This document shows, one piece after another, positions 16,432-24,288 of a stretch of DNA of 64,000 nt (position 1 is its first letter; the number at the start of each line of letters is the position of its first letter). The notes under the pieces are model-generated. The model did not search any database and was not told the DNA's origin. It saw nothing but the letters and a program-made list of their open reading frames with translations. Source of the DNA: MA-ANB-1 sp965216445. GTDB lineage: Bacteria; Actinomycetota; Acidimicrobiia; Spongiisociales; ZC4RG35. The position numbers and the translations under genes are program-made. The stretch covers positions 2,545,531-2,609,530 of the forward strand of contig OZ244166.1 of NCBI GenBank assembly GCA_965216445.1, given 5' to 3'.

Positions 16432-16977
16432 CTGAGCGTCCCGGAAAGAAAGTTCGCCGATATTTACGACCGCTTTTACGGCAAGGTCTACAACTACTGC
16501 GCACGCAGAACCGACCGCGACTATTTAGATGACGCGGTCGCGTCGGTCTTCATGGCGGCTTGGCGTCAGATCGATTCCGTTCCCGACGGCAATGAAGCCC
16601 TCTTTTGGCTGTATCGCGTCGCCTACCGGACGATAGGAAGACAATGGAGAGGGGCCGCGCGGAAACAAAGGCTCGAACGAAAGCTGGCCGGCCTGGGACG
16701 TGAGATACCGGTCCCTCCGGATGACTTCGTGATCCAGGACGAAGAGTCACGCGACATAATCGAGGCCGCATACCGTCTCCGGCCCACCGACCGGGAGGCT
16801 CTGCTCCTCGCTGACTGGGAGGGACTCCCAGGGAAAGAAGTCGCCCGGGTTCTCGCCATATCGCCAGAAGCCGCCAAAAAGCGAATCCAGCGCGCCCGAC
16901 AGAATCTTGCTCGGGAGTACGACCGAATTCGATCCAAGTCATATCTGCCTACTGCTCAGGAAGGAGGTGCCCGGTGA
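16432..16977 (+). CDS. ECF-type RNA polymerase sigma factor, module 2
   Basis: Second ECF sigma factor, 181 aa, clearly paralogous to the 14697 gene (KF..IYDRFY, FMAAWRQID, EALFWLYRVAY, VIQDEESRDIIEAAYRLRP). Between the upstream in-frame stop at 16411 and ATG 16552, which would delete most of region 2, there is no ATG, GTG or TTG in frame. CTG 16432 has AGAGG about 6 nt upstream and matches the paralogue's CTG exactly; ATT 16426 is the only other candidate. Region 4 HTH is GLPGKEVARVLAISPEAAKK. The stop overlaps the 16974 start. Confidence 0.85.
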   Translation: MSVPERKFADIYDRFYGKVYNYCARRTDRDYLDDAVASVFMAAWRQIDSVPDGNEALFWLYRVAYRTIGRQWRGAARKQRLERKLAGLGREIPVPPDDFVIQDEESRDIIEAAYRLRPTDREALLLADWEGLPGKEVARVLAISPEAAKKRIQRARQNLAREYDRIRSKSYLPTAQEGGAR

Positions 16978-17930
16978 CTACAGCAAAAGAAGCCTCTCAA
17001 CTTCTCGTCAGAGCCAACCCGGCTCCCGATGAGCCAAGGGAGAACCCAGTGACCGCCGCTGGCTACCTCGCAACCCTCAAAGAGAGGAGCAGGGAAATGC
17101 AAACAATCGAAAAGACCGAGACCCGAGACCCGGGCGGTCCCCAAAGGAACTGGACCTGGCTGATTGCGGCAGCAGTGATTGCGGTGCTGGCGACCGTTGG
17201 CCTGATCCTGATGACCGGAGACGACGAGGCACCGGTCGCGACAACCCCTCAGGTCGAGGAGCCGGAACCGGTCCCGTCGACCGCTCCCGAATCGCTCGAA
17301 GAACCCGAGCCGACCACACCGTCCACGGAGCCGGAGCCGGAGCCCGTCGTCGAAGGTCCGCCCATTTTCGACTTCCAGACCGAGCCCGGAGACTACCTGT
17401 TCGAGCACCGAACTCAGTCGTTCGTCTTCACGAGCGATGGTGAATGGGCAGCGTGCACGTTCCGGTGCTCCGACTGGACGGAAGGGCTGACCATGACTTC
17501 CCGGCTCGTGAGCGGGGGAATCGTTGCGATCGATCCCTCCTCCTCTGAACCTGACTCGATCAAGGCAGAGCTTGAGGCGATCCCGGGCCTGATCGTGGGT
17601 GAATGGACACCAGTCGAACCCACACATCCCGACGCCACATGGGCAGGGCAGGCGCTGTCGGTGGACATTGCCGACGACGCTGGTACCGACCCATTCTGTC
17701 AGTCGACCGGGAGCGGCGCCACCTACCCATGCGCTGAACTCGACCTGGGTTCATTCGGAACCTTTATTGTCCACGGTCCGATAACTCTCTACGTTCTCGA
17801 GAGCGACACTGGGCGCAACATGCTGGTTACACCGTTCTGGGGACATGAGCCACTGCCCACCGACGAGGAATTCGCAGCGCTGAGCGAACACCTCGCCGAG
17901 CTCGTCGGGACAATCAGATTCGTCGACTGA
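16974..17930 (+). CDS. Membrane-anchored putative anti-sigma/sensor protein, module 2
   Basis: 318-aa paralogue of the 15242 product. The cytoplasmic segment again has RANPAP and AGYLATLKERSREMQT, one membrane helix spans about 60-80, then a Glu/Pro-rich linker and an outer domain with FTSDGEW, paired cysteines (CTFRC) and two further cysteines (C near DPFC and TYPC). Both proteins end with TI[KR]FVD. Start GTG 16974 overlaps the sigma stop by 4 bp with GGAGG upstream. The function is inferred from coupling to the sigma gene; it belongs to no anti-sigma family I can name. Confidence 0.7.
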   Translation: MTTAKEASQLLVRANPAPDEPRENPVTAAGYLATLKERSREMQTIEKTETRDPGGPQRNWTWLIAAAVIAVLATVGLILMTGDDEAPVATTPQVEEPEPVPSTAPESLEEPEPTTPSTEPEPEPVVEGPPIFDFQTEPGDYLFEHRTQSFVFTSDGEWAACTFRCSDWTEGLTMTSRLVSGGIVAIDPSSSEPDSIKAELEAIPGLIVGEWTPVEPTHPDATWAGQALSVDIADDAGTDPFCQSTGSGATYPCAELDLGSFGTFIVHGPITLYVLESDTGRNMLVTPFWGHEPLPTDEEFAALSEHLAELVGTIRFVD

Positions 17931-17946
17931 CGACGAGCGTTGAAGG

Positions 17947-17975
17947 ACGAGACGGGTCCCGGTGGCCCGTCTCGT
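17947..17975 (+). terminator. Terminator after ECF module 2
   Basis: Perfect 10-bp stem ACGAGACGGG (17947-17956) with CCCGTCTCGT (17966-17975) and a 9-nt loop, immediately after the module 2 membrane gene and before purA. Confidence 0.8.
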
Positions 17976-18007
17976 TCGCGCTGTCGTCGCTTTCCTCGCA
18001 GCCAAAA

Positions 18008-18041
18008 GATCACATTTGATCTCGCGTACATTAGGAACGCG
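18008..18041 (+). promoter_or_regulatory. Composite palindromic element upstream of purA
   Basis: Palindrome AGATCA-CATT-TGATCT (18007-18022; 14-bp core 18008-18021), then 5 nt, then TACATTAGGAA and CGCG. Spacing is identical to the glnA, corA and purC copies, and TTAGGAACGCG is shared exactly with the glnA copy, although the palindrome itself has GATC in place of GGCC. A GATACT hexamer (-10-like) follows at 18042-18047. Confidence 0.6.
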
Positions 18042-18078
18042 GATACTCCCGCCGCTCTGACTACTGTCGGGCTAAGTC

Positions 18079-19350
18079 ATGCCAGCCACAGTTGTTTTGG
18101 GTGCCCAGTGGGGAGATGAGGGCAAGGGGCGAGTCGTCGACTACTTCGCCGAGTCGGCCGATTACGTGGTCCGATACCAGGGTGGGAACAACGCAGGCCA
18201 TACGATTGTGGTCGGCGATGACAAACTCGCCCTCAGCCTGATTCCGTCCGGGATTCTTTACCCCAAATGCACTCCGGTGATCGCATCGGGCACCGTCATC
18301 GACCCCAAGGTCCTTCTCGCCGAAATGGAAATGGCCAAGTCGAAGGGTCTCGACCCTTCTCGGGTGCGGCTTTCATCCAACGCTCACCTGATCATGCCGT
18401 ATCACCGCAAGCTCGACGCCGCGATCGAGCGTTACCTGGGAGAGAACCAGATTGGGACGACCAAAAAGGGTATCGGTCCGACCTACACCGACAAATACGC
18501 CCGCTTCGGGATACGAGTCCAGGATCTTTTCGACGTCAAGATCTTTCGTCAGAAGGTTGAAGCGGCTCTCGATGAGAAGAACAAGGTTCTGCCGCGGGTC
18601 TACAACACTTTGCCCATGGATGCCGACGAGATAGTCGAGGAGTATGTCGGATACGCGCAGCTACTCGAGCCACACGTCACCGATACCTCTCTACTTCTCT
18701 GGAACGGGCTCAAAGCGGGAGAACAGGTTCTCTTCGAAGGAGCACAGGGGACACTTCTCGACATCGATCACGGCACCTACCCTTTCGTAACCTCCTCCAA
18801 CCCCACCGCAGGAGGTGCTTCGGTCGGCTCGGGGATTGGTCCGAGGGCACTCGACGAAGTCGTCGGGGTCGCCAAGGCATACATCAGTCGAGTTGGGACC
18901 GGGCCATTCCCCACCGAGCTGCACGATGAGACTGGCGACACCATGATCGAGCTTGGTGGCGAGTACGGGACTGTCACCGGTCGACGGCGTCGGTGTGGGT
19001 GGCTCGACCTGGTTGCACTTCGCTATGCCCACCGGGTCAACACATTCACCAAGCTCTTCCTGACCAAGATGGACATTCTCTCCGCGTTCGACACCATCAG
19101 GATCGCTAACGCCTACCAGTCCGATGGCGTGACGTACGACGAGTTCCCTGCCCAGCAAAGCGTCCTCTATCACTGCGAGCCGGAGTACGAAGAGCTTCCC
19201 GGATGGAAAACCGATATCACGGGCGTGCGCGAGTTCGACGACCTGCCCGTCGAAGCACAGGACTACATCCGCTACATCGAAGAGAAGACGGAGGTGCCCA
19301 TCGGTTGGGTATCGGTGGGTCCCGAGCGAAGCCAGCTGATAACTCTCTGA
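18079..19350 (+). CDS. purA: Adenylosuccinate synthetase
   Basis: Converts IMP, aspartate and GTP to adenylosuccinate, the committed step to AMP. The 423-aa protein is full length. It has the P-loop GAQWGDEGKGRVVD at the N-terminus, NNAGHTIV, QIGTTKKGIGPTY and GVTGRRRRCGWLDLVAL-like segment (TVTGRRRRCGWLDL), plus the C-terminal GWVSVGPERSQ. ATG 18079 is the natural start. The stop overlaps purD (TGATG), so the two are translationally coupled. The composite palindrome element in its promoter region links it to purC, glnA and corA. Confidence 0.96.
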   Translation: MPATVVLGAQWGDEGKGRVVDYFAESADYVVRYQGGNNAGHTIVVGDDKLALSLIPSGILYPKCTPVIASGTVIDPKVLLAEMEMAKSKGLDPSRVRLSSNAHLIMPYHRKLDAAIERYLGENQIGTTKKGIGPTYTDKYARFGIRVQDLFDVKIFRQKVEAALDEKNKVLPRVYNTLPMDADEIVEEYVGYAQLLEPHVTDTSLLLWNGLKAGEQVLFEGAQGTLLDIDHGTYPFVTSSNPTAGGASVGSGIGPRALDEVVGVAKAYISRVGTGPFPTELHDETGDTMIELGGEYGTVTGRRRRCGWLDLVALRYAHRVNTFTKLFLTKMDILSAFDTIRIANAYQSDGVTYDEFPAQQSVLYHCEPEYEELPGWKTDITGVREFDDLPVEAQDYIRYIEEKTEVPIGWVSVGPERSQLITL

Positions 19351-20579
19351 TGAAGATCCTCCTCGTTGGTTCAGGCGGACGCGAACACGCCCTTGGTTGG
19401 AAACTCTCCCAATCCAGCCGTGTTACCGAAGTGATCTCACTACCGGGCAACCCCGGTCTTGCTGAGGTGGGCCCGACCGTGGAGGGCATCTCTCCCGGCG
19501 ATGTCGGAGCCGTCGCCGCCATGGCACGAATCCAGGGTGTTGACCTGGTCGTCGTCGGACCGGAGGGACCGCTTGCCGCGGGGTTGGTCGATGCATTGCA
19601 AGGTCTGGGGATTCCCACTTTCGGTCCAACCCGAGCTGCCGCCCGACTTGAAGCTTCGAAGTCTTACGCAAAAGATGTGATGAACCGGGCTGGCGTTGCC
19701 ACCGCGAGTTCAGAGTCTTTCGCGGATCCAGACTTGGCCAAAGAGCATCTGCTCGACGTCGAAGGTCCTTTTGTGGTCAAAGCGGACGGTTTGGCCGCAG
19801 GCAAAGGCGTTCTCGTCACCGACCGACTCGCAGAGGCTGAGAGGTGGGTCGATCACTGTTTCGAAGGAGGTTTCGGAGACGCTGGAGCCTCTGTCCTCAT
19901 CGAGGACTTTCTGGATGGTCCAGAAGTGAGCATCTTTGCGGTGTGTACCGATTCCGGGGCGCACGTCCTCGCACCAGCACGTGACTACAAGCGATTGTTG
20001 GATGGGGACGCCGGGCCGAACACCGGTGGCATGGGTTCGTTCTCACCAGTCGACCTCCCCAATGGCCTTGTCGAGTCAACTGTGTCTGACGTGGTCAACC
20101 CGACCCTGGCCCAAATGGCCGAGGACGGACATCCCTTCACAGGTTTCCTCTATGCCGGGTTGGTGCTCACCTCTGATGGGCCCAAAGTGCTCGAGTTCAA
20201 TGTCCGACTTGGCGATCCAGAAACTCAGGCTGTGTTGCCCCGGTTAGAAACGGATCTGGTCGATGTACTCGAAGGCGCGGAGCCGACATGGTCAGACGAG
20301 GCAACAGTCAATGTCGTTTTGGCAGCCAAGGGCTACCCGACCGAACCCGAGAAGGGAGGCGAAATCAAAGGGCTTTCCAATGTCTCCGACGATGTGCTCG
20401 TCTTCCACGCCGGAACCGTTCGCGACGGTCAGAAACTGTTGGTGAACGGTGGCCGCGTGCTCAACGTGGTCGGTCGGGGCCCCGACGTCGCCGCGGCGAG
20501 AACTGCCGTCTACGACGCCCTTGGATCCATTTCGTGGCCGGGCATGCAGCACCGGACTGACATCGCCGCCTTGACCTAA
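19350..20579 (+). CDS. purD: Phosphoribosylamine-glycine ligase (GAR synthetase)
   Basis: Second step of de novo purine synthesis: joins phosphoribosylamine and glycine using ATP. The 409-aa protein begins MKILLVGSGGREHALGWKL, the family N-terminus, and shows ATP-grasp features VVKADGLAAGKGV, GPNTGGMGSF and LEFNVRLGDPETQ. The longer frame from 19203 overlaps purA and is rejected; ATG 19350 overlaps the purA stop. It is monofunctional, without fused PurM or PurN. It is cotranscribed with purA, and a hairpin follows it. Confidence 0.96.
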   Translation: MKILLVGSGGREHALGWKLSQSSRVTEVISLPGNPGLAEVGPTVEGISPGDVGAVAAMARIQGVDLVVVGPEGPLAAGLVDALQGLGIPTFGPTRAAARLEASKSYAKDVMNRAGVATASSESFADPDLAKEHLLDVEGPFVVKADGLAAGKGVLVTDRLAEAERWVDHCFEGGFGDAGASVLIEDFLDGPEVSIFAVCTDSGAHVLAPARDYKRLLDGDAGPNTGGMGSFSPVDLPNGLVESTVSDVVNPTLAQMAEDGHPFTGFLYAGLVLTSDGPKVLEFNVRLGDPETQAVLPRLETDLVDVLEGAEPTWSDEATVNVVLAAKGYPTEPEKGGEIKGLSNVSDDVLVFHAGTVRDGQKLLVNGGRVLNVVGRGPDVAAARTAVYDALGSISWPGMQHRTDIAALT

Positions 20580-20588
20580 AGGGTTGCC

Positions 20589-20618
20589 GACGTTCTCGGG
20601 ACCCGCACGGCGAACGTC
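20589..20618. terminator. Terminator between purD and the lipoprotein gene
   Basis: GACGTTC (20589-20595) pairs with GAACGTC (20612-20618) across a GC-rich loop, in the 55-bp gap between convergent genes. There is no strong U-run. Confidence 0.55.
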
Positions 20619-20634
20619 AGACACTAACTGAAAC

Positions 20635-22347
20635 TCAACGGGCATCGTCACCGCCGATCAATCCAACCTCCGGCGTCCACCGCCAGGCGTCGAAGGTTCC
20701 CCAGATGCCCCAAGCGAGGAACTCACTTCCGGTCCATATGATCTCTCGTTCCATCCCTTGCCCGGGGAGTTGAACAAGAATCCAGGAGTCCGTCGTAGCG
20801 TCGAAGATCGCACCCTCGCCCCAACGGGGGACCAAGAAATGGTGCTGGCCCATGACCACGGGGCCAGCCGCTCCTTCGGCCCCACCCAGGGGAATAGGAT
20901 CGAGGGTGCGCCACTCGTTTCGGAAGAATGAATAGGCCTTAGTCGGATGATCCCAGCTGTCCCATATGAACAGGTCGTTGCTGACAAATGCCGATTGGTT
21001 GGCAGTCGAGCAGTCTGCATACTCCGAAGTCGCCAGGGACTCTTCAGGTAACGGCACCCAAGTGTCTTTGGCCAGACGATGGAACCTCTTTCCGTCGCAG
21101 AATGAGCCGCTGTTGGTTACCCCAACCATTCGACCGTTGAAAGCTCTCAATACGCCATCGAAATGGCTGACACCACTGTCGCCATCTGACGTTGGCGCGT
21201 CGAGAACGCGGATCTGGCCGGTATCGATGGTCACCTCGGCAACGGAATCGTCCTCGGTCCACGTAAGGACCCTTCCATCGATGTAGACGACTCGCCCGGG
21301 CCACTCCGAGGGAGTCAACCCTTCCGCAATGAACCGCCACACGTCATCCGAGGAGTTGTATCCGAATACGCCGTCCGTGGAGATGACGATCATCTCACCG
21401 TCGCCCCACACCGCCCGAGACGGAGACGGTCCTTCGAGTGGTATCGGAGCCAGCATCCGCCACTCGTCGACTTCGGGATCAAAGGCCGCCCCATCGATCA
21501 GCGTCGGAGGACCGTCCCGGACCGTCTTCCCGCCCCAGACGATCAATTCCTCGCCCGTCCAAATCAGGTCTGCCGAGTTTCGCTCGGCCAGTGGGCCCGG
21601 ATCGAAGTAGTGAGGATCGAACGTTGACCTTGGAGCATTCGTTTCGATAGTCGCCACATCTCTCTGTGCATCCGACAGATCGGGGGATCCGGGGACCCCA
21701 TCAGCCAACGCCAAGACCTGCGCGACTTCGTTGTCGGTGCACGCCACGGCTGAGGAATCGCAACCAATGGTGATCAAGAATCGTTCGAACCCAACCGTGG
21801 GACGAACGGGGGACTCGACTCCCCACACGAACGGCGAAGTCAGATTGATGACGGGCCAGTCGTTGACCACTTCCAGACTGACACTCTCGGTGATGATGCT
21901 CTCCGCCTCCTCACCAAGGTCGGTGAGAACTTCACCCCGGAAGAACACTTCGACCAACCAGTGGCCGGTAGCAAGCCTGAGCAGGCCGGAGTCATAGCTT
22001 GCCTCCAGCCGACCCCCGTCGGGAAGCCGTGTGTAACGCACCTCGCCGACAGGTGTCAGACCGGCGGTACCGTCGTATGCGAACCACCCACCAATCAACG
22101 ACCGATCCTCCCGGAATTCACCTGGTACACGAGCCGTGAAGTCGACACCATTGGGGAGGACCCCCGCATAGACCCATGGCCAGAGACTCGCTTCTTCTGG
22201 TGGCAGCGTGGTTGTCGTTGACGTCGAGACTATTGGGTCGGGCGGGGGCAGAACCGGTTCTGTCGTGGTCGTGGGTGCTGTGGTCGGCTCACAGGCAGCC
22301 AGAACCAAGACAAACCCAAGCAAAGCCAACCCTCGCATTCGACCCAT
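20635..22347 (-). CDS. Secreted lipoprotein with kelch-like beta-propeller
   Basis: 570-aa exported lipoprotein of unknown role. The signal peptide ends in lipobox LVLAAC, followed by a Thr/Pro-rich spacer. The C-terminal two thirds contain repeated motifs of the form WTGEELIVWGG, WGDGEMIVIS, WTGSEFLAWG spaced about 50 residues apart, with DEWR/DVWR/DTW tryptophans closing blades, as in kelch propellers. The frame is open to 22491 only because it reads through the 36-bp repeats; ATG 22347 gives the signal peptide, with TACGTT 8 nt upstream. It is divergent from purE. Likely a surface binding or sensory protein. Confidence 0.75.
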   Translation of the reverse strand: MGRMRGLALLGFVLVLAACEPTTAPTTTTEPVLPPPDPIVSTSTTTTLPPEEASLWPWVYAGVLPNGVDFTARVPGEFREDRSLIGGWFAYDGTAGLTPVGEVRYTRLPDGGRLEASYDSGLLRLATGHWLVEVFFRGEVLTDLGEEAESIITESVSLEVVNDWPVINLTSPFVWGVESPVRPTVGFERFLITIGCDSSAVACTDNEVAQVLALADGVPGSPDLSDAQRDVATIETNAPRSTFDPHYFDPGPLAERNSADLIWTGEELIVWGGKTVRDGPPTLIDGAAFDPEVDEWRMLAPIPLEGPSPSRAVWGDGEMIVISTDGVFGYNSSDDVWRFIAEGLTPSEWPGRVVYIDGRVLTWTEDDSVAEVTIDTGQIRVLDAPTSDGDSGVSHFDGVLRAFNGRMVGVTNSGSFCDGKRFHRLAKDTWVPLPEESLATSEYADCSTANQSAFVSNDLFIWDSWDHPTKAYSFFRNEWRTLDPIPLGGAEGAAGPVVMGQHHFLVPRWGEGAIFDATTDSWILVQLPGQGMEREIIWTGSEFLAWGIWGTFDAWRWTPEVGLIGGDDAR

Positions 22348-22405
22348 GGCACCTAAACGTACCCGCGGTGTCGTGCGTTCCAGATCGAGACCTGACTCAA
22401 CCTTT

Positions 22406-22526
22406 TTTGCATCGTGCACGTGAGGGCGGAAACCGAACGGATTTGCACAGTGCAAATGAGGTCCGAAACCGAACGGACCTGCACAGTGCAAATGAGGTCG
22501 AAAACCGAACGGATCTGCACAGTGCA
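22406..22526. repeat. 36-bp tandem repeat array upstream of purE
   Basis: Three full 36-bp units (22406-22441, 22442-22477, 22478-22513) and the first 13 bp of a fourth (22514-22526), in direct head-to-tail contact. Units 2 and 3 differ at few positions; unit 1 is more diverged. Each unit begins with a dyad, in the best copy TTTGCACAGTGCAAA (22442-22456), followed by a conserved CCGAAACCGAACGGA-like half. There are no spacers. It lies between the divergent lipoprotein and purE genes, within about 60-180 bp of both starts. Confidence 0.9.
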
Positions 22527-22581
22527 GCGCGGCATATGGCGAGTTACGCCCAAGGGCCGAGATTTACTACCGTCGCCGATC

Positions 22582-23046
22582 ATGAGTCACAAAGTTGCAA
22601 TAGTCATGGGTTCGGGTTCCGACCGGCCGGTAATGGAGAAGGCCGGAGCGATGCTCGACAGGTTCGGAATCGAACATGAAACACGTGTCCTTTCAGCACA
22701 TAAGACGCCTGACCAGGCTCTCGAGTTCGCTGAGAATGCAGCCGACAACGGATTCGAGGTCATCATCGCTGGTGCCGGCAAGGCGGCACACCTCGGTGGG
22801 GTGATGGCAGCCAAATCGCTACTCCCCGTGATCGGTGTGCCCATCAACGCCTCCCTCGATGGGATGGACGCCCTGCTTGCCACGGTGCAGATGCCAACCG
22901 GGATTCCGGTGGCGACCGTGGCGATCGATGCAGCCAACAACGCCGCGCTCCTCGCGGTGGCAATGCTCGCAGTCTCGGACGAGGGGCTCCGTCAGCAACT
23001 CGCCGACTACCGCAAGGAATTGGCCGAAAAGACACTCGCCGGCTGA
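22582..23046 (+). CDS. purE: N5-carboxyaminoimidazole ribonucleotide mutase
   Basis: Converts N5-CAIR to CAIR in purine synthesis. The 154-aa protein shows the family N-terminus VAIVMGSGSDRPVM, SAHKTPDQ and GAGKAAHLGGVMAAK, with VIGVPINASLDGMDALL. ATG 22582 is preferred over the longer frame from 22414, which reads through the upstream repeats; TACCGT lies 8 nt before the ATG. The usual partner purK is not adjacent nor in the window. The AGKAAHLGG signature is the class I (PurK-dependent) style as far as I can judge. A strong terminator follows. Confidence 0.93.
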   Translation: MSHKVAIVMGSGSDRPVMEKAGAMLDRFGIEHETRVLSAHKTPDQALEFAENAADNGFEVIIAGAGKAAHLGGVMAAKSLLPVIGVPINASLDGMDALLATVQMPTGIPVATVAIDAANNAALLAVAMLAVSDEGLRQQLADYRKELAEKTLAG

Positions 23047-23053
23047 TCCAACC

Positions 23054-23107
23054 CCGTTCTGTGTCGATCCCTACTCGAACGTATGGGCAAGAATCGACAC
23101 AGAACGG
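23054..23107. terminator. Bidirectional terminator between purE and the histidine kinase gene
   Basis: Perfect 15-bp inverted repeat CCGTTCTGTGTCGAT (23054-23068) with ATCGACACAGAACGG (23093-23107), 24-nt loop, followed by TTT. It separates convergent purE and the kinase gene. Confidence 0.8.
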
Positions 23108-23109
23108 TT

Positions 23110-24288
23110 TCAGGCAGGTAGCCGAAAGCCGACTTTGCCTCCCGGCCCGGGTTCGGCCCAAATTTCCCCATCTAGGGCGTGGATGAATCCTTGGGCGATG
23201 GCGAGGCCGAGCCCTGAGCCCCCGTCTCCACGCATCCGGGCAGGGTCGTCGCGGGAGAATCGGTCGAATGCTTGATCCACAAACTCGGAGTCAAAGCCAG
23301 CGCCCTGGTCGACGACTGTGACAGTCGGTCGGCCTTCGGTCGTAACCGTGACCTCGACGGTGGATCCTGGAGGCGAGTGCCGGACGGCATTGTCGAGCAG
23401 ATTGCGGATGACACGACCCACCGCCTCAGGTCCGCATTCCACCATCACTGGATGTCGTGAGACGACCTCAATGTCGATTTCCCGAGCGGCCGCAAGAGGT
23501 GAAATCACATCGACCGCCTCATCGGCCAACTCGGTTAGGTCAACCATCGCCACCTCGACCTCAAGACCTCCCGACTCGATTCGGGCCAACAGGTTCAGGT
23601 CGTCGACCAAAGCCGAAAGCGCGGCGATGTCCTTCTCCATCGCAGCCAGGTAGCGATTCGGCTCCTGGACCAGCCCATCCTGAAACGCCTCCACAGCAGC
23701 ACGCAGCGACGCAAGCGGCGTCCGCAGATCGTGGCCAACTGCGGCGAAGAAGCTACGCCGCGCCGCAGCGTCGGCCTGGCGCTCCTCTTCGACTGATCGC
23801 AGCCCATCAACCATCCTTTCCAGACTGACCGCAAGCCGGCCCAGTTCGTCTCTTCGATCAATGTCCAAGTGGACCTGGAGATCACCCTCGGCCACTTGGT
23901 CAGCTGCGGCGGCCAGACGCTCCAGATCACGTGTCATCGGGCCGGAGATAGCGATGGCGAACCCGGCTGCCGCCACAACGCCGAACCCGATCACCACCAG
24001 CAGCAGGGTCAGGTCGTGTTGTGATATGAACATCCGCTCGGCGGCAGCGCTGACGCCAACCGCCACGATCGCAAAAGACACGACCATGATCACGCCGACG
24101 CTCAACCGGACCGAATTGACCGACCGCGAGAAACGAGGCACCGCCATCACCAGTAGAACCATCAGAGCGGCCATCGCTCCGAAGATGACGGCCAATTCCA
24201 GGCGCTCTGAGCCTTCGGGCTGCATAGTCACTTCGAAAACGGCCAACCCAACAAACACCAATCCCAAAGCTCCGAATACCAGCCTCAC
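23110..24288 (-). CDS. Sensor histidine kinase (HAMP-HisKA-HATPase)
   Basis: Membrane sensor kinase, 392 aa. Four hydrophobic segments (about 2-20, 33-50, 63-81, 94-114) form the membrane part with little extracellular domain; a HAMP linker (about 115-165) leads to the H-box AVGHDLRTPL with phospho-acceptor H186, the N-box RNLLDNAVRH, and G-boxes DQGAGF and GGSGLGLAIA. The few periplasmic residues suggest sensing within the membrane or of an interacting protein. The GTG start overlaps the response regulator stop by 4 bp. Its target may include the divergent spondin-domain gene (inference). Confidence 0.9.
   Translation of the reverse strand: MRLVFGALGLVFVGLAVFEVTMQPEGSERLELAVIFGAMAALMVLLVMAVPRFSRSVNSVRLSVGVIMVVSFAIVAVGVSAAAERMFISQHDLTLLLVVIGFGVVAAAGFAIAISGPMTRDLERLAAAADQVAEGDLQVHLDIDRRDELGRLAVSLERMVDGLRSVEEERQADAAARRSFFAAVGHDLRTPLASLRAAVEAFQDGLVQEPNRYLAAMEKDIAALSALVDDLNLLARIESGGLEVEVAMVDLTELADEAVDVISPLAAAREIDIEVVSRHPVMVECGPEAVGRVIRNLLDNAVRHSPPGSTVEVTVTTEGRPTVTVVDQGAGFDSEFVDQAFDRFSRDDPARMRGDGGSGLGLAIAQGFIHALDGEIWAEPGPGGKVGFRLPA

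Noticed and set aside
22347..22491. N-terminal extension of the kelch lipoprotein to 22491
   Set aside because: It is only the translated 36-bp repeat; the signal peptide and lipobox begin at 22347 and a -10-like hexamer precedes it.
22406..22526. CRISPR array
   Set aside because: The 36-bp unit length matches CRISPR repeats, but units are contiguous with no spacers and no cas genes are near.
22414..22581. N-terminal extension of PurE through the repeats
   Set aside because: PurE proteins begin directly with the SHKVAIVMGSGSD-like strand; the extension is repeat-encoded.
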